A stretch of 64,000 nt of DNA from Aquimarina intermedia (GCF_008124785.1 NZ_VNHU01000001.1:496001-560000), one strand, 5' to 3'. Positions 8,439 through 18,164 are shown, counted from the stretch's first letter. The notes: generated by a model from the letters alone, not told the origin. A program made the numbers and translations.

Positions 8439-10355
8439 ATGTTAAACATACACAACTTATCCATATCGTTTGGAGGCGAATATCTTTTTGAAGAAATTAG
8501 TTTTAGATTAAATGCAGGAGACCGTGTAGGACTCGTAGGAAAAAATGGAGCAGGAAAGTCAACCATGCTTCGAATTTTGTCAAAAGAACAGGAATCAGAT
8601 TCAGGTCAGTTGGCCATGGATAAGGATGTCAAGATTGGATTCTTAAAACAGGATATTGATTTTGTGGAGGGACGAACTGTACTGGATGAATCCTACGAGG
8701 CATTTACTGAGATCAAGAAAATTGAACGAGAAATTGACGCTATTAATGTTCAGTTAGCCGAACGTACTGATTACGAAAGCGACAGTTATAGTCAATTAAT
8801 TACTGATTTGAGTGACCATACACATCACTATGAAATTCTTGGGGGTTATAATTATCAAGGAGAAACAGAACGTGTGCTTTTAGGTTTGGGATTTCAACCC
8901 GATGATTTTGATCGTCTGACTGATACTTTTTCCGGTGGTTGGAGAATGCGGATTGAATTGGCCAAATTACTTTTGCAAAACAATGATATCTTGCTTCTCG
9001 ATGAGCCCACTAACCATTTGGATATAGAATCTATTATATGGTTAGAAACCTTTTTAAAAGGGTATGCAGGAGTTGTAGTCATTGTATCTCACGATAAGAT
9101 GTTTTTGGATAATGTGACCAATCGTACTATAGAAATTTCATTAGGACGTATTTATGATTATAATAAGCCCTATTCCAAGTATTTAGTGCTGCGCAAAGAA
9201 TTGAGAGAACAACAACTTGCTACGCAAAAAAACCAATCTAAGCAAATCGAGCAGACTGAAAAGCTTATCGAAAAGTTTAGAGCTAAGGCTTCCAAAGCTT
9301 CTATGGCACAATCATTAATCAAGAAATTAGACAAGATTGATAGAATTGAGGTTGATGAGGATGATAATGCGGTGATGAATGTTCGATTTCCTGTTAGTGT
9401 ACAGCCCGGAAAGGTAGTGATAGAAGCTGATGGGATTGGGAAGCGCTATGGTGAGAAAGTTATTTTGCAAGATATCGATCTCTTGGTCGAACGGGGATCC
9501 AAAATTGCCTTCGTTGGACAAAACGGGCAAGGGAAGTCAACTTTAGCCAAAATCATTATAGATGAGCTATCACATGATGGTACTCTCAAGCTGGGTCATA
9601 ATGTTCAGATCGGTTATTTTGCGCAAAATCAATCAGAATACTTAGATGGCGAGCTTACAATTTTGGAAACAATGGTGAATGCTGCCAATGAAAAAACCAG
9701 AAGCAGAGTTCGTGATATGCTGGGATCTTTCCTTTTTAGAGGAGACGAGGTTGATAAAAAAGTTAAGGTACTGTCCGGGGGAGAACGTAACCGTTTAGCG
9801 CTTTGTAAAATGCTTTTAGAACCGTTTAATGTTCTGGTAATGGATGAACCGACCAATCACTTGGATATAAAATCTAAGAATGTTTTAAAAGAAGCATTGC
9901 GCAGTTTTGAAGGCACCTTAATTCTGGTTTCTCACGATAGGGATTTCTTACAGGGAATGACGAATACGGTGTACGAGTTTAAAGACAGAAAAATTAAAGA
10001 ATACCTGGGGGATATAGACTTCTATCTGGAGCAGCGTAAGGTTGCAGATTTACGGGAGATTGAAAAAAAAGATAAGCAAACTAAATCCGTTTCTGCTACT
10101 AAAGTTGATGCGAAGCAGTCTTATGAGGATCAGAAAAAGGTTAAATCCTTGCACAATAAATTAAGCAATGTTGAATCCAAAATTAATCAACTAGAACGGG
10201 ATATTAAGGCTATAGATCAGAATCTTGAATCTGATTATGATACAACAGTGGCCAGTCCAAATTTTTTCGAAAATTACGAGAAAAAGAAAGTTCGTCTTCA
10301 GAAACTCATGAAGGAGTGGGAGGAGGTTCAGGAAACCATAGAGGCGCTGGGTTAA
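8439..10355 (+). CDS. ABC-F family ATPase (two ATP-binding cassettes, no membrane domain)
   Basis: A soluble protein with duplicated ABC domains. Cassette 1 has Walker A GKNGAGKST, signature FSGGWRMRIELAKLL and Walker B LLLDEPTNHLD. Cassette 2 has GQNGQGKST, LSGGERNRLALCKML and VMDEPTNHLD. A charged linker with the P-site-tRNA-interaction character lies between them, and a predicted C-terminal coiled coil covers about residues 560-638. ABC-F proteins act on ribosomes (EttA, Uup, YheS and YbiT types) or give antibiotic ribosome protection. The length of 638 aa with a C-terminal coiled coil resembles Uup/YheS. No resistance subtype can be assigned by eye. Confidence 0.9.
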   Translation: MLNIHNLSISFGGEYLFEEISFRLNAGDRVGLVGKNGAGKSTMLRILSKEQESDSGQLAMDKDVKIGFLKQDIDFVEGRTVLDESYEAFTEIKKIEREIDAINVQLAERTDYESDSYSQLITDLSDHTHHYEILGGYNYQGETERVLLGLGFQPDDFDRLTDTFSGGWRMRIELAKLLLQNNDILLLDEPTNHLDIESIIWLETFLKGYAGVVVIVSHDKMFLDNVTNRTIEISLGRIYDYNKPYSKYLVLRKELREQQLATQKNQSKQIEQTEKLIEKFRAKASKASMAQSLIKKLDKIDRIEVDEDDNAVMNVRFPVSVQPGKVVIEADGIGKRYGEKVILQDIDLLVERGSKIAFVGQNGQGKSTLAKIIIDELSHDGTLKLGHNVQIGYFAQNQSEYLDGELTILETMVNAANEKTRSRVRDMLGSFLFRGDEVDKKVKVLSGGERNRLALCKMLLEPFNVLVMDEPTNHLDIKSKNVLKEALRSFEGTLILVSHDRDFLQGMTNTVYEFKDRKIKEYLGDIDFYLEQRKVADLREIEKKDKQTKSVSATKVDAKQSYEDQKKVKSLHNKLSNVESKINQLERDIKAIDQNLESDYDTTVASPNFFENYEKKKVRLQKLMKEWEEVQETIEALG

Positions 10356-10424
10356 TGCTTTTAAGAGGTAAGCGGCGTATAATCGACAAAGAACGCTTAT
10401 TTTTATGACTTTTTTAACTGCACT

Positions 10425-10448
10425 ACCGCGGCGGTGTTAATAGTTTTG
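10425..10448 (+). promoter_or_regulatory. candidate -7 element with adjacent GC-rich palindrome upstream of RND operon
   Basis: TAGTTTTG at 10441-10448 matches the Bacteroidota -7 consensus TAnnTTTG. Just upstream, at 10425-10435, is ACCGC-G-GCGGT, a perfect 11-bp palindrome that is strikingly GC-rich for this intergenic region. Its position in the promoter spacer would suit a repressor operator. No adjacent regulator gene is present, and the -33 element is weak. Confidence 0.35.
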
Positions 10449-10484
10449 TAAAAATTTCAGCAAATCTGAAATTCATTACCTACT

Positions 10485-11639
10485 ATGAGAAAAATTATTC
10501 TTACAGTGATGGGTATTTTACTCATCATTGCCGCTTTTTTTGGAGCACAATCCATAATCAATAGTAAAAAACGTCCTGTAGCAAAACCAGCAAAAGTAGT
10601 GAAGACTATTTTTGTGGATACGGTGCAGAATAGTACTATCCCTATCAGCATATCGGCTAATGGAAATCTTACTGCAAAGCAGCGTTTGGAGCTTTTTGCT
10701 GAAGTACAAGGTGTATTCAGAGGTGGATCAAAATTATTTAGAACGGGACAAGCGTATAATAAAGGTCAGACGTTGATTCGTATTGACGCGTCAGAGTATT
10801 ATGCGACCGTTCAATCATCAAAAAGTAATTTGTTTAATTTGATTACTTCGATCATGCCGGATCTCCGTTTGGATTATCCTGAAGTATATCCCAAGTGGCA
10901 GAAATATCTCGCAGATTTTGATCTTAGCAAATCAACTCCACCATTACCTGAAATCACTTCAGAAAAGGAAAAATATTTTATAAGTGGAAGAAATATTCTC
11001 ACCTCTTATTACAATGTTAAAAATCTCGAACAACGTTTGTCAAAATACCGAATCACGGCTCCTTTTCAAGGGGTGTTGACCGAAGCTTTGGTGACAGAAG
11101 GAACGCTTATAAGACAGGGGCAAAAGTTAGGCACCTATATTGAAACGGGAGTATACGAGATGGAAGTAGCGATACCAAAAGCCTATGGTAATCTGATCGA
11201 AATAGGTAAATCTGTGGAGTTGACAGATCTGGATCAGGGTAAGAGCTATACAGGCAAAGTGAGCCGCCTTAATGCTAGCGTGAATCAAGCTTCTCAAACT
11301 ATCACCGCCTATATAGAATTAAAAAACAAAGAATTGCGAGAAGGGATGTATCTCGAAGCGCAATTGGATGCAAAGGAAGAACCAAATGCAATTGAAATAG
11401 ATCGTAACTTATTACAGGAGGGCAACAAGGTCTTTATTGTGCGAGACAGTGTATTGGACTTAATTGAGGTACAGCCTGCTTATTTTGGCGAACAAAAAGT
11501 AGTTGTAAAGGGAATACCTGATCAAACTATTTTATTAGCTAAAAGTGTTCCCGGAGCGTATGCAGGAATGTTAGTAGCAATCTACGAAGAGAAGCGTGCA
11601 TCTGACGTAGCGCCGCGCACCACAAACGATAAGCAATAA
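10485..11639 (+). CDS. RND efflux periplasmic adaptor (membrane fusion protein)
   Basis: A 384-aa adaptor with an N-terminal membrane anchor or signal (ILTVMGILLIIAAFFGA), then barrel-sandwich halves around ELFAEVQGVF...GQTLIRIDASEY and YRITAPFQGVLTEALVTEGTLI, a beta-barrel domain and a membrane-proximal domain. It would link the inner-membrane pump encoded next to the outer-membrane TolC channel. The alpha hairpin between the two sandwich halves is short and proline-rich. The stop codon overlaps the pump's ATG by one base, so translation is coupled. Substrate unknown. Confidence 0.88.
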   Translation: MRKIILTVMGILLIIAAFFGAQSIINSKKRPVAKPAKVVKTIFVDTVQNSTIPISISANGNLTAKQRLELFAEVQGVFRGGSKLFRTGQAYNKGQTLIRIDASEYYATVQSSKSNLFNLITSIMPDLRLDYPEVYPKWQKYLADFDLSKSTPPLPEITSEKEKYFISGRNILTSYYNVKNLEQRLSKYRITAPFQGVLTEALVTEGTLIRQGQKLGTYIETGVYEMEVAIPKAYGNLIEIGKSVELTDLDQGKSYTGKVSRLNASVNQASQTITAYIELKNKELREGMYLEAQLDAKEEPNAIEIDRNLLQEGNKVFIVRDSVLDLIEVQPAYFGEQKVVVKGIPDQTILLAKSVPGAYAGMLVAIYEEKRASDVAPRTTNDKQ

Positions 11640-14600
11640 TGAGAAATGTAATCGCGTATTTTATAAAGTATCACGTTGCAGTCAATGTGATCGTCATAGC
11701 ATTTTTCATTTTTGGTATATTAGGAGCATTGTCTTTACGTTCCTCCTTTTTTCCACTGGTGGATTCAAAAATTATTAATATCAGTGTTATTTATCCGGGC
11801 GCATCGCCACAGGAAATAGAGGAAGGGGTTGTGCTCAAAATAGAGGATAATTTGAAGGGGCTGGATGGTGTGGATCGTGTAACATCCACTTCACGAGAAA
11901 ACAGTGGGACGATTACTGTAGAAATTGATAAAGGAAAAGATATCGATTTCATGCTGCTCGAGGTCAAGAATGCTGTTGACCGGGTACCTTCATTTCCCAC
12001 GGGAATGGAACCTCTTGTAGTGGCAAAACGTGAAGAAGTTCGGCAGACGATTAGTTTCGCAGTCAGCGGAAAAGATATTCCATTGAAGACCCTAAAACAA
12101 ATTGGGAGCCAAATTGAAAACGATCTGAGAGCCATTGATGGGATTTCCCAGATTGAAGTAAGTGGTTACCCGGAAGAGGAAATTGAAATAGCCGTAGATG
12201 AGAATAGTTTGTTAGCCTTTAATCTTACCTTCAGCGATGTAGCACAAGCGGTAAGTCGCGCCAATATTCTCACCACAGGAGGTACGATTAAAACGGATGC
12301 CGAAGAATACCTGATTCGCGCCAATAACAGATCTTATTACGGAGAGGAACTTATAAATCTAATTGTTCGAGCTGACCCAAGTGGTCAAACCATTCGTTTA
12401 AAAGATGTTGCGGTACTTAGGGATCGATTTTCAGAAACACCTAATACAACCTATTTCAACGGAGATCTGTCCGTAAATGTAACAATAACCAGTACAAATA
12501 CAGAAGATTTAATTTCATCCGCCGAAAGTACCAAAGAATATATTGAAGATTTCAATCAAAGGTATAGTAACGTTCAATTAAGTGTTGTTAGTGATTTGTC
12601 CATAACATTGGTGCAACGTACTCAGTTGCTAACTGAGAATGCGATTATAGGGATGATTCTGGTGTTGATTTTTCTTTCGTTGTTTCTAAATACACGATTG
12701 GCATTTTGGGTTGCTTTTGGATTACCGGTAGCATTTTTGGGAATGTTCATTTTTGCGGGATATTTTGATGTAACAATCAATGTGTTGTCTTTATTCGGGA
12801 TGATCATTGTTATTGGTATTCTGGTTGATGACGGAATTGTTATTGCTGAGAATATTTATCAACATCATGAACAAGGCAAAACACCTATACAGGCTGCAAT
12901 TGATGGTACAATGGAGGTTATTCCACCCATTATATCAGCTATTATAACCACGATTTTGGCTTTTGGTATCTTTTTATTTCTCGATGGGAGGATTGGTGAA
13001 TTTTTTGGCGAAGTATCTGTCGTAGTTATTCTAACATTAGTTGTTTCTCTGGTAGAAGCTTTGATTATTCTTCCTGCGCATTTAGCTCATTCTAAAGCAC
13101 TAAAGCCACAAACCAATGAACCCAAAAAGGGAATCGCAAAAGTTTTTGCAAAGCTTCGCTACATCAATGCATTTGGTGACAGGGTCATGGTCTGGCTTAG
13201 AGATAATATATATAGTCCAATGCTACGGTTTGCAATACAATTCAAGTTTTTGACTTTTGCAATTTTTGTGTTTATCTTTATTCTGACGATAGGTTCGATC
13301 GGTGGGGGTGTTATAAGAACTGCCTTTTTTCCTCAGATCGCCAGTGACAGGGTTTCGATTACCTTAGAAATGCCTAATGGAACCAATGAAAAAATAACCG
13401 ATAGTATTATTTCTTTTATTGAAGAAAAAGCTTGGGAAGTTAATGATGAACTAACCAAAGAATATATCAAGGAAGATGGAAAGCAATTGGTCGAAAACAT
13501 GATTCGACGGATAGGTCCTGGAGCCTCTTCAGCCTCACTGACCATTAATTTATTACCGGGAGAAGAGCGACCGGATGCTGTTGCATCCGGCTTAGTTACC
13601 AATATGATTCGTGATAAAGTTGGTCCGGTAATTGGCGTTGAAAGCTTAATTTACGGAAGTGGAGGTAATTTTGGAGGAAGTCCGGTCTCGGTTTCTCTGT
13701 TAGGTAATAATATTGCGGAGTTAAAAGCTGCGAAGCAGGAGCTTAAACAAGCTTTAGAAAACAATACCTTACTAAAAGATGTCGCAGATAATGACCCGGC
13801 AGGAATTAAGGAGATTCGCCTACAGCTGAAAGAGAATGCCTATCTCTTAGGACTCAATTTACGAGAGGTGATGACACAAGTACGGGGTGGATTTTTTGGT
13901 GTGCAAGCACAACGTTTTCAGCGAGGACAAGACGAAATTAAAGTGTGGGTGCGATATGATCGTGACAACCGCTCCTCTATCACCAATTTGGATGAAATGC
14001 GTATCGTAACACCTACCGGACAAAGAGTTCCGCTAAGTGAAATTGCAGATTATGAAATAGTGCGAGGTGATGTAGCCATCAATCACCTTGAAGGTCGTAG
14101 AGAAATTCAAATTTCCGCAGATCTCAAAGATCCATCGACAACAAGCGCCACAGATATTTTGGCAGACATACAAACCGTAATAATGCCGGAGATTACATCC
14201 AAATATCCTACGGTAACTCCTTCTTATGAAGGACAGAACAGAGAAGCAGGTAAATTATTAGGTTCTCTGGGACCGGTTGGGTTGACGGTGTTATTATTAA
14301 TATATATTACCATTGCCTTTACCTTTCGTAGTTACAGCCAACCACTTTTACTACTTTTATTAGTTCCTTTCTGTTTACCTGCAGTGGCATGGGGACACTG
14401 GATTCACAGTTTTCCTATCAACATCTTATCGATGTTGGGAATTATTGCTCTGATAGGTATTATGGTAAACGATGGTTTAGTACTTATCGGTAAGTTTAAT
14501 TCTAATTTGAGAGCAGGGTTGTCATTTGAAAACGCTATTTACGAAGCAGGAAGAGCACGTTTTAGAGCTATATTCTTAACTTCAATCACTACAATAGCTG

Positions 14601-14842
14601 GTTTGGCACCCTTAATTTTTGAGAAAAGTAGACAGGCACAATTTCTTAAACCTATGGCCATATCCATTGCATATGGGATTGGTTTTGCGACCGTTCTAAC
14701 CTTGTTGTTATTACCCCTGTTTCTTTCTTTTAGCAACACGATAAAGTATAAAGGAAAATGGTTAATAACAGGTAAGAATGTATCTAAGGAAGAAGTCGAG
14801 CGCGCAATTAAAGAACAAAAAGAAGAGGATGAAAATCATTAA
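11639..14842 (+). CDS. RND family efflux pump, inner-membrane permease (AcrB/MMPL-like)
   Basis: A 1067-aa protein with the RND plan: TM1, a large periplasmic loop, TM2-6, a second loop, TM7-12. TM4 carries the paired acidic residues of the proton relay (GILVDDGIVIAENIY). The repeat-2 counterpart is GIMVNDGLVLIGKFN, and a TM11-type segment reads FRAIFLTSITTIAGLAPLIFE. Periplasmic segments such as YPGASPQEIEEGV and VDRVPSFPTGME are typical of the HAE-type (multidrug/hydrophobe) branch rather than heavy-metal pumps. It sits between its adaptor (1-bp overlap) and TolC (14-bp overlap), a complete tripartite operon. Confidence 0.9.
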   Translation: MRNVIAYFIKYHVAVNVIVIAFFIFGILGALSLRSSFFPLVDSKIINISVIYPGASPQEIEEGVVLKIEDNLKGLDGVDRVTSTSRENSGTITVEIDKGKDIDFMLLEVKNAVDRVPSFPTGMEPLVVAKREEVRQTISFAVSGKDIPLKTLKQIGSQIENDLRAIDGISQIEVSGYPEEEIEIAVDENSLLAFNLTFSDVAQAVSRANILTTGGTIKTDAEEYLIRANNRSYYGEELINLIVRADPSGQTIRLKDVAVLRDRFSETPNTTYFNGDLSVNVTITSTNTEDLISSAESTKEYIEDFNQRYSNVQLSVVSDLSITLVQRTQLLTENAIIGMILVLIFLSLFLNTRLAFWVAFGLPVAFLGMFIFAGYFDVTINVLSLFGMIIVIGILVDDGIVIAENIYQHHEQGKTPIQAAIDGTMEVIPPIISAIITTILAFGIFLFLDGRIGEFFGEVSVVVILTLVVSLVEALIILPAHLAHSKALKPQTNEPKKGIAKVFAKLRYINAFGDRVMVWLRDNIYSPMLRFAIQFKFLTFAIFVFIFILTIGSIGGGVIRTAFFPQIASDRVSITLEMPNGTNEKITDSIISFIEEKAWEVNDELTKEYIKEDGKQLVENMIRRIGPGASSASLTINLLPGEERPDAVASGLVTNMIRDKVGPVIGVESLIYGSGGNFGGSPVSVSLLGNNIAELKAAKQELKQALENNTLLKDVADNDPAGIKEIRLQLKENAYLLGLNLREVMTQVRGGFFGVQAQRFQRGQDEIKVWVRYDRDNRSSITNLDEMRIVTPTGQRVPLSEIADYEIVRGDVAINHLEGRREIQISADLKDPSTTSATDILADIQTVIMPEITSKYPTVTPSYEGQNREAGKLLGSLGPVGLTVLLLIYITIAFTFRSYSQPLLLLLLVPFCLPAVAWGHWIHSFPINILSMLGIIALIGIMVNDGLVLIGKFNSNLRAGLSFENAIYEAGRARFRAIFLTSITTIAGLAPLIFEKSRQAQFLKPMAISIAYGIGFATVLTLLLLPLFLSFSNTIKYKGKWLITGKNVSKEEVERAIKEQKEEDENH

Positions 14843-16193
14843 AATTATAAGATATTCGGTTATAGCTTCATTCCTGATGTTAATAACCGGAGTAACGCAT
14901 GGACAAACGTTAACCAAACAGGAAGCCGTTCGGATAACACTGGAAAATAATCTGGGAGTAAAAATCGTTACGAATTCTATTGAAATTGCTGAGAATAACA
15001 AAAGTATATTAAACTCCGGATATTTACCTAGTTTAACCGGTGATGCCGGAGCAAACTATCAATTGGCAAATACTACAACTTCTTTTCCGGGAGTTGTTGA
15101 TCCTGATACGGGTGAACCGCTAGCTGATCGAGTCATTGAAGATGCAGAGACACAGCGCTATACAGCAGGTTTAAATTTAAATTATTTATTGTTTGACGGA
15201 TTAGGGAGATATTATAACTACAAAAGGTTAAAAGAGCAATATAATTTATCCGGGCTACAAGCTAGAGAAACTATTGAGAATACCATCCTGCAACTTTTTA
15301 GCGTGTACTATGAGGTAGCACGACTGACTGAAAACGAAGCGATTCTGGAGGAGACTTTAGCAATTTCGCAGGAGAGGGTACAACGTTCGCAATATCAGTT
15401 TGAATATGGTCAGAATAATAAACTGGCTGTTCTCAACGCCAAAGTAGATGTTGCAAATGACAGTATCAACTTGCTAACGGTGAGACAATCAGTACTCAAT
15501 GCAAAGCGGGATCTTAATGTAATTCTGAATGCTTCGGATTTAGATGCACCATTTCAGGTAGATACTATTGTCGCTTTTTTACCAAAACTTCAATTAGATA
15601 CGTATCTCGAAAAAGCCGAAGAGCATAATGTCGCTTTACTTCAAAATCGAAGTAATTTGGCTATAAATTCATATGATATTAAAATTAGTAAGTCCGGGTT
15701 TTTACCAACCATTGGTCTTACGGGATCGTATGGATGGAATCAAAACCGAAGTCCGGCATCTGCATTTTTTCCGGGAAACCTTTCTAATACAGCGACGTTG
15801 GGAGCAGGAATAAACTTAAGTTGGAATCTATTTGATGGAGGACGAACCATTACCCAAGTAAAAAACAGTAAAATAGTTCTCGATAATCAAGAACTGGCAA
15901 GGGAGCAGCTTGAGCTGGAAGTTCGTAGGGATATAGCCAATGCCTTTGGTAATTATAGAAATCGTCTCAACATTTACAAAATTCAGAGACAGAATGTACT
16001 CACCAGTGAGAATAATTTTGAACGTTCTGAAGAACGATTTAAGTTAGGGCAGATCACATCTATTGAGTTCAGACAAGCACAGATTAATTTAATCAATGCT
16101 AAGACAAACAAAAACCAAGCAAAGTATACTGCAAAATTGGCGGAGTTGCAATTGTTACAATTGACAGGACAGTTATTGAATGTTCAATTTTAA
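14829..16193 (+). CDS. TolC family outer-membrane efflux channel
   Basis: An outer-membrane factor of 454 aa. I start it at the ATG at 14829 because this yields a clean signal peptide (YSVIASFLMLITGVTHGQ). The frame is open further upstream but would put a charged peptide in front. The two duplicated halves (TLTKQEAVRITLENNLGVKI and YLEKAEEHNVALLQNRSNL) each start a coiled helical hairpin, the TolC signature. LNLNYLLFDG and INLSWNLFDGG mark the strands of the beta barrel. It overlaps the pump gene by 14 bp and completes the tripartite efflux system. Confidence 0.9.
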   Translation: MKIIKIIRYSVIASFLMLITGVTHGQTLTKQEAVRITLENNLGVKIVTNSIEIAENNKSILNSGYLPSLTGDAGANYQLANTTTSFPGVVDPDTGEPLADRVIEDAETQRYTAGLNLNYLLFDGLGRYYNYKRLKEQYNLSGLQARETIENTILQLFSVYYEVARLTENEAILEETLAISQERVQRSQYQFEYGQNNKLAVLNAKVDVANDSINLLTVRQSVLNAKRDLNVILNASDLDAPFQVDTIVAFLPKLQLDTYLEKAEEHNVALLQNRSNLAINSYDIKISKSGFLPTIGLTGSYGWNQNRSPASAFFPGNLSNTATLGAGINLSWNLFDGGRTITQVKNSKIVLDNQELAREQLELEVRRDIANAFGNYRNRLNIYKIQRQNVLTSENNFERSEERFKLGQITSIEFRQAQINLINAKTNKNQAKYTAKLAELQLLQLTGQLLNVQF

Positions 16194-16227
16194 TCTTTCG
16201 CTGTATTTACGAATTAAAAGGTAGCAG

Positions 16228-16410
16228 ATGTACGAACATTTTTTTCAATGCCCGTATTGTTGGGAAAACATTTCTATGTTGTTAGATGCTTCGGTAGCTA
16301 ACCAAACCTACATTGAAGATTGTGAGATTTGTTGTAACCCCATAGAATTACGGACACAATTTGTAGATAGAGAGTTGATTTCTTTTACAGCAAATAGCAT
16401 TGAACAATAG
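16228..16410 (+). CDS. CPXCG motif cysteine-rich mini-protein
   Basis: A 60-aa protein with CPYC near the N terminus (residues 8-11) and CEICC near residues 32-36, a probable single zinc-binding ribbon. The spacing and length fit the CPXCG-motif cysteine-rich family. It ends in a short acidic tail. Function is unknown. It follows the TolC gene by 34 bp on the same strand and precedes the tRNA promoter. Confidence 0.75.
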   Translation: MYEHFFQCPYCWENISMLLDASVANQTYIEDCEICCNPIELRTQFVDRELISFTANSIEQ

Positions 16411-16466
16411 GTAACGTGATGACTATCAAAGTGTCGGATATTTTTTATATTTTTTATGAAAAAGAG

Positions 16467-16498
16467 TTGGATATAATTGAAAAAGGGTTGTATATTTG
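16467..16498 (+). promoter_or_regulatory. promoter of initiator tRNA
   Basis: TTG (16467-16469), a 21-base spacer and TATATTTG (16491-16498) match the Bacteroidota TTTG/TAnnTTTG promoter, with a perfect -7 element. The tRNA begins about 97 bp downstream, with no ORF between. Confidence 0.6.
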
Positions 16499-16594
16499 CC
16501 GTCCACAACGAGCACGTTGCTTGAATAAAGGTTTCATTAAGGTTATTCCTTAAACGTCGGAAGACATTAAATTTTGAAATCATGTGGCATATAT

Positions 16595-16669
<75 letters not shown>

Positions 16670-16678
16670 AGAAAAGAT

Positions 16679-16708
16679 AAGGCTTCACAGTAATGTGAGG
16701 CTTTTTTT
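16679..16708 (+). terminator. intrinsic terminator after tRNA-fMet
   Basis: An 11-bp stem (16679-16689 with 16694-16704, two wobble pairs) with the loop GTAA, running into a T tract. It lies 11 bases after the tRNA. Confidence 0.75.
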
Positions 16709-16762
16709 ATGGCTTGGTAACAACAATAGGTACAACATTTGGATCAAGATCAATTGTTGTGT

Positions 16763-17659
16763 TTAAGCAAAAATTCTGGTTAACCTAAAAAGGAAGAATT
16801 CCACATTTTTGACTCCTCTAAACTGCGCTCTAAAGGCTTTTATTTTCGCATTAAAAGATTCTGCTGATGCATTGGTACTCCTATTGATAAAATAATTCAA
16901 TATGGACCTATAGTTTATAGTGATTGTATTGGCAATAGTATTGAATGCTTTGAAGCCTGTTTGTTCAACATCCTTATACCAATGTGCTAGTTTAGTATAG
17001 GCTGACTGAATAGAAGTAGCCGTATTGAATATACTTCTTAGTCCTTGAACTAAATCATATGCTTTTTTAATATCTGGATACTGATCGAATAGTATCTTGG
17101 ATCTTAGGTGTTGATTTTCTGTCCAATTATTTGGTGCTTTATAGAGCAGATATCTGCTTCTGGCTAAGAGTTGTTTTCTGGTATCTCCATTAGAAAAGGT
17201 TTCAGCATTGAAGTTTTTTTGATTAGTTTTAGCTTGTTTGATTTGCTCATTTTCCTGATCTATAGCTTCCCAACGATGTTTTATTCTAATGTCTTGCAAG
17301 GCTTCTAAAGCTAGTTTTTGTACGTGAAATCGATCTGTGACTTGTATGGCTTTAGGAAAACATTTCTTAGCGATCGCTTTCATTGAATTAGCCATATCTA
17401 GAGTGATCTCTTTTACTTTATCTCTTAGTGATTTTGGAATTTTCAGTAATTGCGCTACGATAGGGTCTACTTGGGTGCCTGCCAGTATAGCAACAATAGC
17501 TCCTTTTCTTCCTTTGGCTTTTTTATTGGTAATAATTGTGTAGAGTTCTCCCTTAGAAAGTGTTGTTTCATCAATAGACAAATACGTACCCATATTCTCT
17601 GGAAAAATCAACCATTCCTTAGCATGAGGTTTTTCTTTCCACTCCTTAAACTCACTCAA
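16763..17659 (-). CDS. ISL3/ISAon1-type transposase, catalytic part
   Basis: DDE transposase domain of the ISL3 type. The first Asp lies in YLSIDETTL, the second in ITLDMANSMK followed by the family-typical VTDRFHVQKLALEAL, and the Glu in NASAESFNAKIKAFRAQFRG near the C terminus. The only initiator here is a TTG at 17659, which aligns with an internal Leu of the fused protein frame, so independent initiation is doubtful. The same frame is open upstream to about 17755 and overlaps the N-terminal ORF by about 20 nt in the +1 register. Expression of a full transposase would need a +1 (or -2) shift there. Copy 2 at 21.0-21.5 kb has the two frames joined at the same spot. Confidence 0.82.
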   Translation of the reverse strand: MSEFKEWKEKPHAKEWLIFPENMGTYLSIDETTLSKGELYTIITNKKAKGRKGAIVAILAGTQVDPIVAQLLKIPKSLRDKVKEITLDMANSMKAIAKKCFPKAIQVTDRFHVQKLALEALQDIRIKHRWEAIDQENEQIKQAKTNQKNFNAETFSNGDTRKQLLARSRYLLYKAPNNWTENQHLRSKILFDQYPDIKKAYDLVQGLRSIFNTATSIQSAYTKLAHWYKDVEQTGFKAFNTIANTITINYRSILNYFINRSTNASAESFNAKIKAFRAQFRGVKNVEFFLFRLTRIFA

Positions 17660-17735
17660 AGAATCTCGGTATTGACGTTGTAATTTCTTGCCGTTAACGC
17701 CATAAAAACTACCAATAGTATGACAATCGTTGGGT

Positions 17736-18089
17736 TTAGTAGTGATTAAGTGCTTTTAAAAAAGCAGCGAACTCAACTGTCATACGAGTCCCCTGCGCTA
17801 CTAAATTCCAATCTCTCTGAACAGCTGCCTTGGTCTTTTTATCTAGCCAACGACGGCGTTTAATATGAAGATAGACCTTTTTACCACGAATGGGAAAGTC
17901 TTGAATCGTTATCTCTTTGTGAAAACCGTGAGAAATAACCAGTCCGGAAGAAAATTCTTGAGGGATCGCTACTTTCTCCTCGAAATTAAGATGGAGAACA
18001 TCTTGCTTTATTTCATGTTTTACAATGTCAAAATGAGTAATCAGTAGTTCCGGTAAAAGAACCTTCAGTAAGTCTATATAGGGATCCAA
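17736..18089 (-). CDS. ISAon1 family transposase N-terminal region protein
   Basis: A 117-aa protein starting MDPYIDLLKVLLPELLI, the N-terminal (DNA-binding or accessory) half of ISAon1-like transposases that is often encoded as a separate ORF. The middle contains GKKVYLHIKRRRWLDK, a basic segment. It ends FLKALNHY at the overlap with the catalytic frame. Compared with copy 2, the minus strand here carries one extra A after TTTTTTAAA, which shifts the frame. Either this is the normal two-ORF arrangement of the family or the copy has been frameshifted. Confidence 0.8.
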   Translation of the reverse strand: MDPYIDLLKVLLPELLITHFDIVKHEIKQDVLHLNFEEKVAIPQEFSSGLVISHGFHKEITIQDFPIRGKKVYLHIKRRRWLDKKTKAAVQRDWNLVAQGTRMTVEFAAFLKALNHY

Positions 18090-18164
18090 TCTTTGCTTTT
18101 TTTTGACAAAGATCTTATTCTATTTTCAATTCACCCACAACTTTTAGGAATGATCCCAACATTT

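Larger units (their letters stand above)
16741..18156 (-). mobile_element. complete ISAon1/ISL3-like insertion sequence with 8-bp target duplication
   Basis: The element is 1416 bp with imperfect terminal inverted repeats. Reading inward, the first 21 bases at 16741-16761 and at 18156-18136 match at 14 positions, both starting GGATCA and ending GTTGTG. The octamer CAACATTT flanks both ends directly (16733-16740 and 18157-18164), a target-site duplication of the length known for the ISL3 family. The element encodes a two-part transposase on the minus strand. Matching inverted repeats and an intact duplication argue for a recent insertion, just past the terminator of tRNA-fMet. Confidence 0.85.
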
